A stretch of DNA of 26,231 nucleotides, taken from Plasmodium relictum (Eukaryota; Apicomplexa; Aconoidasida; Haemosporida; Plasmodiidae). The notes under the pieces are model-generated. The model was not told the origin of the DNA. It did no database searches and worked only from the letters and a program-made list of their open reading frames with translations. Within the stretch, counting starts at the first letter, position 1. Every line of letters starts with the position of its first letter. Below, in pieces: positions 18,213-26,231 of this stretch. Made by a program: the position numbers and the translations under genes. Where the stretch lies: contig NW_021628782.1 in assembly GCF_900005765.1 (NCBI RefSeq), positions 1 through 26,231 of the forward strand, read 5' to 3'.

Positions 18213-18877
18213 GTAAAGTAATTTTTATTTAAAATTAAAAGTATTAACTTATTATATTATTATTTATTTAATTAGAGATATTAATTTAATTTTAAAATAA
18301 TTGTATCATTATTATAACTTATATCGAGACTGAGTTAGGAAAGTTTTACTATTAAATAATTCTTTTTACTTTTAAGAAATTCATTAGAATAAAAGAACTA
18401 CTAATTTATTGAGCAATAGTACAATTCATATGATCAATATTTATATATTTGAAAATTTTATTAACCAATCCCATCTACTCGTCGTAACATTATATAAAAG
18501 TGTAAGTAATTAATTTAATTACTTCATCAGTATTTATATTTCTGTCGTTCTAAATTTAGAATTTTGTGATTCTTATTTCATAATGTATAATCCATAACTA
18601 TGAAAATATATGTGTATATGTTTTTCTTTTCATAAATAATTTATTTAAACTAAAAAATGCCATATAAAGTTAAAAGTACTATGAATAATTAAGTTGTAAC
18701 TGAATAAGCAATTACAAGGATTGGTAAATAAATAGTGCTATAGACCTATTTATATTTACATTAGGAAGGAATAGAGTGTAGTTGAACATTTAATGGTGCA
18801 TGTAATGCATTTGAAAAAGATGCATGCATTGGAATGAATACGCTACAGTTTTCGAATATAAAAATGTTATTACTAAA
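18213..18877. other. AT-rich intergenic sequence right of the retroelement
   Basis: No reading frame or RNA gene can be supported. The bases directly after the LTR (GTAAA) have no matching duplication at an identifiable other end, in keeping with the loss of the 3' end of the element. Confidence 0.55.
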
Positions 18878-18960
18878 TGATTTATTAATTTACTATTCAA
18901 TAGCTTTTATCAAGTATTAAATAATCAATTTAATGAAGAGAATGCAGAGAAATATTTGCT
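18878..18960 (-). repeat. Highly degraded LTR relic
   Basis: TGATTTATTAATTTACTATT, then AAGTATTAAATAATCAAT and TTTAATGAAGAGAATGC, follow the first 70 bases of type 1 LTRs block by block, with many substitutions. The remaining extent is not traceable; 18960-19805 is AT-rich and must include the promoter and 5' UTR of the STP1-like gene at 19806. Confidence 0.6.
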
Positions 18961-19805
18961 AGTTTTATCTATTATAAAACTACTTACCATAAATAATTAT
19001 ATACTATCCATATAACTATACTATAAAATACAAGAAAAATAAATTTAATTTATATTTTATTTCTAATAATGTTTTTCGATAATTTTTTTTACAAACTATT
19101 ATCTGTTATTTTTTTAAAACTTAAATTATTCATGCAATAATCTTATATGAAAAAAGAAAATTTTTTTACTTTTTTTCGCTTAAAAAAATAAATTAAAAAA
19201 ATAAATGTTTCTTATACATAAATTTATGTAAATATATTTTATTATGTATATCTTATGTATATATATCTTTATATAGTCGTCTTTTGATTATTATATATGC
19301 ATTAGCAACCCATATATATAATATTAGAAAAGTCAATAATATCTTTTATTTAATACGAATACAGAAGCACTTATACTGTATTGCATGCTATAGTACGTAT
19401 ACTAAAAAAAAAAAAAAAATACACGCATATATATATATACATCTACGTAAATGTTTTTTTTTAATTTTTTTTTTCAGAAAAAGAAGAGTATGGAGATAAT
19501 GGAATTGTGATTAACAATAATTATATGAGTATATTAAGTGAAAATAAAAAAAACGAATATTACGTGATAGATTAATAAAGAATTATGTAAACATATTAAA
19601 AAATTTTATTTTAAAAATAATGTAAATTTATGTTAAATTACTTAGTGTAATTTATGAATAGTTAATGATTATTTGTAAAAATTAATTTTATAGTAAGTAA
19701 AACAAATAAAGATTTTTCTACATGATTTTTATCTATTCGATTACTCAATATTTGCTGAAAATCGTTGATTAATCAATTGATAAATCAAAAATATAATTAG
19801 AAAGA

Positions 19806-22800
19806 ATGCAAGAAGAAATAGAAAGAATAGGAAGAAAAGGAAAAAAAAGATTTAGAAGAAGCCATAATAGCAAGGAAAAATGGATGAATGATTTCAACAA
19901 AGAAAGAGATGAACTTCTGGAAGAATTAAAAAAAAATGATAATGATGAAAATTGTAAAAAGTTTCTTGATTTTATTGATTGTCGCAGGGAATATCTAATA
20001 GTTTCAAGTCCTAATAACCCATTTGGAAATAATTCTACACTTACTGGAGATCAAATAAAACTGGATGCTGTNNNNNNNNNNNNNNNNNNNNNNNNNNNNN
20101 NNNNNNNNNNNNNNNNNNNNNNNNNNNNNNNNNNNNNNNNNNNNNNNNNNNNNNNNNNNNNNNNNNNNNNNNNNNNNNNNNNNNNNNNNNNNNNNNNNNN
20201 NNNNNNNNNNNNNNNNNNNNNNNNNNNNNNNNNNNNNNNNNNNNNNNNNNNNNNNNNNNNNTTGGGATAATATAAAAGATGAAAAGCTATACGAAGGAGG
20301 GGGTTATATAAGTAGTAAAATTAAAAATTGTGTTACTTCTTATTTTAATACTACAGAATACAAATATATAGGAAAAGTGATGTATGCATTTGGTTCTGAA
20401 AGAGAAATTCATAATATAAAACTTAAGAGAGGCATAATTAATATTACTGAATATAATAATTGGTTGAATGGGATGGAAATGAATTTTACTAATCCACAGA
20501 CATGGAACGTAACAGATGTTAAACCCTTTATTGATCATTGGAGGATTTTGAGAAATGAAACAGAAGAATATAGAAATAACATTGTTTTCAACCATAATTG
20601 CTCACTAATAAATGACTTAAATAACTATGTAATTACAACCCATAATCCTTTATTTACAACAACAAATGCATCCTATATTGTGAATAATAGAACTGTATCT
20701 ATTGCAAATGATATTACCGAACCTACTACATATACATCTGTTATGTCTATATCTTTAACCAATCTAACTACTCAATCTAAAGGCATTTCATCTACAAGCA
20801 TTCCATATGCTTCTACTCTTAATAAATCTGTTCAAGCACAAGTTGCTTCACTTCATAAAAATAGTACACCCACGAATTCATCATACATGTCAACAAAACA
20901 TAATTCATTAATTTCAGGTGCTTCTCCCATTTCGTCTGCTCCTACTTCAACTCCTCCTTCTACTTCCACAGGTAAAACTAATACAAGTACTACAATTCCT
21001 TTAGACTCATCTACTTCAGGGTCTGTGACTACTGTAAGTAATTCATCAATTACACCAACCACAGGAGCCCTATTCACTTCGAATGGTGCAACTAATATAA
21101 GTGCTCAATCTGTAAATACTACGGATGCTGTAGATAATTCATCTATGTTAGCAACCATAGATAATTTAACTACTCAAACTAATATGCATAACTTATCTGT
21201 TTCAGTTACTCCAACTACTGTAAGAAATTTGTCAAGTTCAAACACTTCGTTTCCTTCTACAATTAAAATTATTAAAGGTACATTAATTTTTACAGATTCT
21301 CAATCTAATTTAAATAATACAGATACTGAAAATAATTCGTCTACTTTAACTGCATCAGATTCTACAACTAATACAAATAATCCATCATTTCAAAATACTG
21401 CAACTTCTGTTAATAATTTATTTACTCCATCCCCTTCATCAGTAGCTACTTTAACAACTACTTCATCATTTCCTATAACAAAAAATTCTTCACATAGATC
21501 TAAAAATAATAGCAATGATTCATTAATTTCCCCAGTGAACTTCAGTAATACTGCATCAATTAACTCTTTTCTTATACAATCTGGAACTACAAATCAAAAT
21601 ACACCTCGACTTAATGTAAGTGAAAATCAAAATACACGTCAACTTAATGTAAGTGATACAATGAATACTACTCCAATTATATCTATCCCAAATGTTCCTA
21701 CAATAATACCTTCGCGCAATATAGTCCATGATAAAAATCCAGGAAATATATTAATTACTCTTGGTATTCCATTCGGTACTATACTTTTTGGAATATATTT
21801 TTTTCTATTTCTATATAAAGTAAAAAAAAATAAGCTTTTAAAATTGTTAATATGTTTATATTTGTTTAAATTATTTGTTTAAACTAAAGCCTTATTTTTT
21901 AAGAAAAATGTAATAATTAATTTTTAATACATGTTGCAGTGTACCCCCATTGGATCTTGGATTGGTAAACGTAAGTCAAAGAAAAAAAAAAAAATAAAAA
22001 AAATAGGGTCAAAAGATGCATCAACTTCTATGTATCCTAAAAAGAAATCAGTAAAAAAAATGAAGCATTTAGTACCATCTTACGGGATGCAACTTCCATC
22101 ATGTGAAATCACTTTTGAAAATGAAAAGAATGTTGAAAAAAAGAAAAAATATAAAGAAGTAGAATTGGAAGGAGTAAGAAATGAATTTGTAGTACAAGCC
22201 GAAGAAGAAAAAATAGAAGAAAAAGAAAATGAAAAAGAATATATAAAAGATAAAGAAAAAAAAAAACTAGATGTGAAACTGAAAGAGTTGGAATATTTAA
22301 ATGAAGAAATGATAGATCATGAAGATAGCAATGTAGAAGGTAAAATACCAATAAATAGAGAAATGTATAAAAAGAAGATATTTATAGAAATATATATGAC
22401 AGTATTGGATGAATGCCAAAGAGAGGAATGGGAATTACATAAAGAAGATTTTCTAAAAATATGTTTGGAAGAATGGAAAAATGACAATAGATTATATGAT
22501 GATATAATAGTAGAAAAGAATAAAGTTGAAAATACAGATGAAGAAAGCAGTAGTATTTCAATTGAGAGACAAACATTTCTCTGGAATAAATATATGGAAA
22601 GCAATAAAGAATTGTTGGAAAAATGGAAAAGGGAGAAATGGTTTGAGAATTTGAAGAAGGAATGGGAAAAAGAACAAGAAGATTATGGACAAATAACAGA
22701 TGGATTAGAATTGATGGAAATAGAAAAAGGTAAAAAAAATATGGTAGAGAAGCAAAAAATAATATGGAAACATTGGTTAATAAAGCAAAGAAAATGGTTC

Positions 22801-24693
22801 ATGGAATGTAATAAAGAGAAATGGTTTAATGAATTGTTAGAAGAGTATGAAATGGAAAAAGGGAAATATATGAAAGAATTACCTAAAGAAAATAATGAAA
22901 TAATGAAAAACAAAAAAAAAAAATTGATAAAGAAATTGTGGATAGAAATACATATGATGATATTAGAGGAATGTAAAAAAGAAGAATGGGAAAGAAATAA
23001 AGAAGAATTTATTAAAACAAGCATGAATGAATTGAAAATAAAGAGAAATTTAGACGTAAGATCAAATATATTAGAATATATAGATGAAACCAGTGATAAT
23101 GTTCTAGAGAGGAAAGATGACATAGAACAACTGAAAAAGGAAGAATGGTTTACACAATTAAAGCTAAAATGGAAAAATAACGAAGATAAGTATAGAAAAG
23201 AAATAAATGAAGAAATTCTGATAAAAGAAAATGAAGGAATAATTAGAAATCCTATGTTAGAGAGGCAAAAAATTGCATGGAGAAAACACTGGAGAAATAT
23301 TCAAGATAAATGGAGAGAAAATAGCAGTAACGAAGAATGGTTTACACAATTAGATGATATATACAAGAATAAGGGAAAAGAATATAAAAAAGATATATAT
23401 GAAAGAAGTGTAGAAGAGAAAAAAGAAGAGATTATTAGAAAAAATGGAGAAAAAAAGAAGAAATATAAAATGAGTGAGATGGAAAATATAGATAAAAAGT
23501 TCAATTCTATAACCATGAAAAAAAAGTTAAAATGGAAGACCATATTAGAAATACAAATGATGGTACTAGAGGAATGCAAAAAGGAGGAATGGGAACTAAA
23601 TAAAGAAGATTTTTTTCAAATTTGCATAGAAGAATGGACAAAGAAATCATCATGTGAGGATATATTAAATAAAGAAAAAACATTGAATGGAGAAGAAAGA
23701 TATGATCAAATTATGTTAGAGGAACAAACGTTACTGTGGAAAGAATGGTCAGAGAGGAATGCGAAGATGTTAGAGAAATGGACAAAAGAAGAATGGTTTA
23801 ATAAATTGAAGAAGGAATGGAAAAATTATGAAGAAATATATTTAGAAGAAATAAAAGAAAAAAAGGTAGAAGTATTAGAAGATAGAGTAAAAAATCCTAT
23901 GTTAGAGAGACAAAAAAAAATATGGAGAGGGTGGTTAAAGCGTCATTTAGGGATTACAGAACAATGGATTAAAGAAAACTGGTTTATGGATGTGTTGAAC
24001 GATTATCAGAAGGAAGAGGATAAAGAATTACAAGTAAAAGAAATAGAAAATTTATCGGAGAAAATTGAAAAAGGTGAAAGAATAATAAATAATTTAAAAG
24101 AAATGGATGAAACAAAAAAGAAAAAATTAATATGTAAACTATGCATAGAGATATACATGGCTATAATAGAAGAGTGCAAGAAGGAAGAATTGGAATTTAT
24201 GAGTAATGAGTATCTTAAGTTATATATTGAAGAAAAAGAAAAAAAGGAGGAAATACATAAAAAAGAAATAAAAAAAAATGAAAGAGTTGATGTAAATAAG
24301 AAAAAGAAATGGAATATTATGATAGAGATGAAAAAAAAAGAAAAAAATGAAAAGGTTGACGTAGATAAAAAAATAAAATGGAATATTCTGATGGAGATGA
24401 AGAAAAGAGAATGGGATACTTGGAAAAAAGAAGATTGGTTTCTGGAGTGGAAGGAGAACTGGAAAAAGGAAGAAGTGAAACATATGGAGGAAATTAGAAG
24501 ATCAGAAATAAAGAACAATATGAAAAGAGAAGTTGGAATCCCAGAATTAGAACAAAATATTTTATGGGATAGACAATGGCTAGAAAAGCAAAGAAATATT
24601 CTAAAAAAAAAGAGCAAACAAAATAGTTCTAAAGGATCTATGTCACAAAAGCATAAAAAAAAGAAGAGGCAGAAGATATTTCAAGCAATCTAG
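19806..24693 (+). CDS. STP1/SURFIN-like surface protein with long Trp-rich cytoplasmic tail, two exons
   Basis: Exon 1 is 19806-21819 with a 190-N gap at 20072-20261; exon 2 is 21940-24693 (917 residues, TAG stop). The start M-Q-E-E-I-E-R-I leads to a charged N-terminus with no signal peptide. Then come a cysteine-containing region (N-C-V-T-S-Y-F; N-H-N-C-S-L-I), a Ser/Thr/Asn-rich stalk encoded from about 20640 to 21720, and one membrane segment (about 21746-21813: I-L-I-T-L-G-I-P-F-G-T-I-L-F-G-I). Exon 2 begins C-T-P-I-G-S-W-I-G-K-R-K, then Lys-rich sequence and four long Trp-rich repeats. The frame before the gap (codon starts at positions divisible by 3) differs from that after it, so the N count is not the true gap size. 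The order of parts fits STP1/SURFIN proteins, which reach the infected-cell surface or parasite membrane; no export motif is clear. SURFIN versus STP1 cannot be settled here. Confidence 0.88.
21820..21939 (+). other. Intron of the plus-strand STP1-like gene
   Basis: Donor GTAAAA starts at 21820 after the codons L-Y-K, and the acceptor TGTTGCAG ends at 21939. Phase 0, 120 bp. Without splicing, the frame would stop at 21882. The ATG at 21931 lies inside the acceptor region and is not a start codon. Confidence 0.9.
22381..24540 (+). repeat. Four protein repeats of about 186-201 residues in the Trp-rich exon
   Basis: The block (aromatic or small)-I/L-E-I-x-M-x-(I/V)-x-(E/D)-E-C-x-(K/R)-E-E-(W/L)-E recurs with its I/L-E-I core at 22381, 22939, 23542 and 24142, spaced 558, 603 and 600 bp. 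Most units then carry x-L-W-(K/N)-x-(W/Y), E-x-W-F-x-x-L-K-x-E-W and R-Q-K-x-x-W. The fourth unit is the most diverged: it has Leu for the key Trp and a Lys-rich insertion with a duplicated short segment (V-D-V-N-K-K-K-K-W-N-I and a near copy). Confidence 0.85.
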
Positions 24694-24768
24694 ATATTTG
24701 GTCAATGAATAAATCCATTGCCTTTAATTAATATGCATTTTAAATATTTAAAATTTAAATAATTATGT
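24694..24768. other. 3' flank of the plus-strand STP1-like gene
   Basis: AT-rich, 75 bp between the TAG stop and the first recognisable LTR sequence. No separate gene fits; the 3' UTR of the STP1-like gene probably extends into the retroelement repeats. Confidence 0.5.
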
Positions 24769-24809
24769 CTTCTTTAGGAAAATATTGCATGCTAAAAAAA
24801 TAAGCTATT

Positions 24810-25495
24810 TGATTTATTAATTGCCCGTTTAATGACTTTGCTAGAGTATTAAACAAACAAATTAATAAAGAGCATGTATAACTAAATATACGTTTATATA
24901 TATATATATNNNNNNNNNNNNNNNNNNNNNNNNNNNNNNNNNNNNNNNNNNNNNNNNNNNNNNNNNNNNNNNNNNNNNNNNNNNNNNNNNNNNNNNNNNN
25001 NNNNNNNNNNGTTAAATTTTACTGCCTCTTTTAATAAACTTACTAATTATTATAAATGAGTTTTTATTTACAAAGAATTACTTATTCTTTTAATTAAAAA
25101 CATACAGACAAACTATAATAATTAATAAAGTCAAGATTTTATCATATTCAATATTATTTCAAAATATACATTGAATAATACATAAACATTTCTTTTATCT
25201 CTTAAGTTTTAATAAGTTAACATTAATTCTTATTTAATTTTTAAAACACAAAAGTCAAAAACATAACATGACAAAGAAAAATAATTTCGACAACAAAAAA
25301 AAAATATTTAATTTTTTTTTTTTTTTAATTACAAAGATGTATATTTTATAAATAAACAAACAAAAAAAACAACTTTATTTCTTTTATTTTTTTTTATTTT
25401 TTTATCTAGCGTCAGTGCATAGCTAACTTGTACGTACTCAAGTAGTAAACTAGCTTAGTGTACTACAAAAGGTTAATAACAAATTTTATTAACCA
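24810..25495 (-). repeat. Type 1 LTR nested in a type 2 LTR
   Basis: TGATTTATTAATTGCCCG to TTTTATTAACCA, about 686 bp counting the 101-N gap (24910-25010) in the TA microsatellite. Flanking pentamers are CTATT (24805-24809) and TTATT (25496-25500), a target-site duplication with one mismatch. No internal element sequence is present, so this is a solo LTR about 120 bp downstream of the STP1-like gene. Confidence 0.88.
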
Positions 25496-25727
25496 TTATT
25501 AGAACCTTGACTAACTTGTGTGTCTAATTATATATACTTTTTTTAAGACACATCTCGGTTATAATTATATTATGTTTTATTTTTTTATTTTTTTTTGCAT
25601 GTTTTATTTTTTAAAAAAAAAAAATTATATTTAAAGAGGAGAAATAAAATGGAAAAAGGTTAGCAAGTGGATTGCTTTTATTTTTTTTTGAACTTTTATA
25701 GATTTTAAAAATTTTGGTGATTTAATT

Positions 25728-25764
25728 AATTTTGTATTATAAATAAAATCTATAATACAAAATT
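25728..25764. repeat. Hairpin conserved in type 2 LTRs, second copy
   Basis: AATTTTGTATTATA (25728-25741) and TATAATACAAAATT (25751-25764), perfect 14-bp arms with a 9-nt loop. The arms equal those at 7511-7549. Confidence 0.8.
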
Positions 25765-25892
25765 ATAAAGGAGTCCTAAAATTTGCTCTTTATTAACTTG
25801 GATATTCATTACTTTTATCCTAGTCTTTGAATATCCAATTAATAAATCAATATTACAATATTATAAAATATGATTCACATTATATTTCATAT

Positions 25893-26030
25893 TGGTTAAT
25901 AAAAAATTGTTAAACCTTTTGTAAAATAAAATGAGTTACTATCACGGAAAACATAGATCATCCGTTGGTTAATAAAGATATATATTAACCTGTATGCATG
26001 CCAACAAGGGACGTGTACTTATCAAAAAGC
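25893..26030 (+). repeat. Two short LTR-start relics
   Basis: TGGTTAATAAAAAATTGTTA with AACCTTTTGTA (from 25893) and TGGTTAATAAAGATATATAT with TAACC (from 25966) repeat the first 30-60 bases of sense-oriented LTRs, including the boundary inverted repeat, then lose similarity. They look like truncated LTR ends, in the same sense as the type 2 LTR to their left. Confidence 0.55.
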
Positions 26031-26157
26031 TCAAATCGTATGAAAATTAAAATTTATATGGGATCGTAACTTTTCATTTTTCGAAAGTGTTTAAAAGGAA
26101 AATATATATTTTTCCTAATATTTATACATATATTTATGTTTGTTTTCATTTTTTTTT

Positions 26158-26194
26158 ATAATTATTTTGTGAGTTTTATTCACAAAATAATTAT
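26158..26194. repeat. Perfect 15-bp-arm hairpin near the right edge
   Basis: ATAATTATTTTGTGA (26158-26172), loop GTTTTAT, TCACAAAATAATTAT (26180-26194). It is not part of a recognised repeat here. The surrounding 26031-26231 shows no supported gene. Confidence 0.7.
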
Positions 26195-26231
26195 TACAGT
26201 TTGCAGGGGTACATTTTTGTTATTGAAGTAC

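Larger units (their letters stand above)
24769..25849 (+). repeat. Type 2 LTR, interrupted by a type 1 LTR
   Basis: The outer parts are 24769-24809 and 25496-25849. The left part (CTTCTTTAGG ... AAGCTATT) aligns with the sequence at 7818-7858 read in reverse, and the right part continues TTATTAGAACCTTGACTAAC. Its sense end is CCAATTAATAAATCA at 25849. Removing the inserted LTR and one pentamer restores a sequence parallel to AAGCTGCTAGAACC in the other type 2 copy. It differs from type 1 over most of its length but shares the boundary blocks, so the two are related subfamilies. Confidence 0.75.

Noticed and set aside
19284-19499. Plus-strand 71-residue open frame upstream of the STP1-like gene, ending near a TTTTTTCAG
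   Set aside because: Low-complexity composition with no match to either paralogue. An extra 5' exon cannot be excluded, but nothing supports it.
22109-24617. Several Ser/Phe/Leu-rich minus-strand open frames across this stretch
   Set aside because: They are mirror images of the Lys/Glu-rich exon 2 on the plus strand; purine-rich coding sequence is naturally stop-poor in antisense.
21931-24693. A separate gene starting at the ATG at 21931
   Set aside because: That ATG overlaps the splice acceptor. The C-T-P-I-G-S-W that follows is the exon 2 opening seen after the membrane segment in the paralogue too, so this is exon 2.
1-26231. CRISPR array, tRNA/rRNA genes, telomeric heptamer tracts
   Set aside because: No regularly spaced direct repeats, no cloverleaf-like GC-rich stretch and no tandem telomere-type repeats were seen; the repeated units are LTRs.

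Overview
The window is about 85% A+T and eukaryotic. The best reading is subtelomeric DNA of an avian-clade malaria parasite, Plasmodium gallinaceum or P. relictum. Two things point there: a pair of two-exon STP1/SURFIN-type genes with tryptophan-rich cytoplasmic exons, and Ty3/gypsy LTR retrotransposons, which within Plasmodium are known to me only from the avian clade. The sequence alone does not decide between the two species.

Layout. At 1-2054 (minus) lies an STP1-like gene: exon 1 is 2054-459, an intron is 458-333, and exon 2 runs off the left edge. At 2055-4455 is AT-rich intergenic DNA with one very degraded LTR relic (about 3640). At 4456-8405 is a graveyard of nested LTR fragments in both orientations, including a diverged plus-strand gag/protease relic (about 5139-5695) and a head-to-head LTR palindrome (6493-7440). 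At 8406-18212 is a minus-strand Ty3/gypsy complex reading 5' LTR, primer-binding site, gag, zinc knuckles, protease, reverse transcriptase, RNase H, integrase start. It is assembled as many overlapping pieces separated by fifteen 10-N spacers, so copy number and order inside it are unreliable. A lone LTR (8662-9268) sits inside pol with a perfect 5-bp duplication. At 18213-19805 is intergenic DNA with another LTR relic (about 18878). At 19806-24693 (plus) is a second STP1-like gene, complete apart from an assembly gap in exon 1. At 24769-25849 a second LTR type is interrupted by a first-type LTR; after it come short LTR-start relics and a strong hairpin near the right end.

How it fits together. 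The two STP1-like genes point away from each other, share architecture (cysteine-containing N-terminal domain, Ser/Thr-rich stalk, one membrane segment, phase-0 intron, C-T-x-I-G-S-W at the exon 2 start, Trp-rich repeats) and look like diverged paralogues. They probably encode parasite or host-cell surface proteins with an exported cytoplasmic tail. The roughly 14 kb between them is mostly retroelement debris of several ages. No retroelement copy here looks intact: stops, frameshifts, a deletion over an RT catalytic residue and dead protease motifs are visible. No RNA gene, CRISPR array or telomeric repeat was seen.
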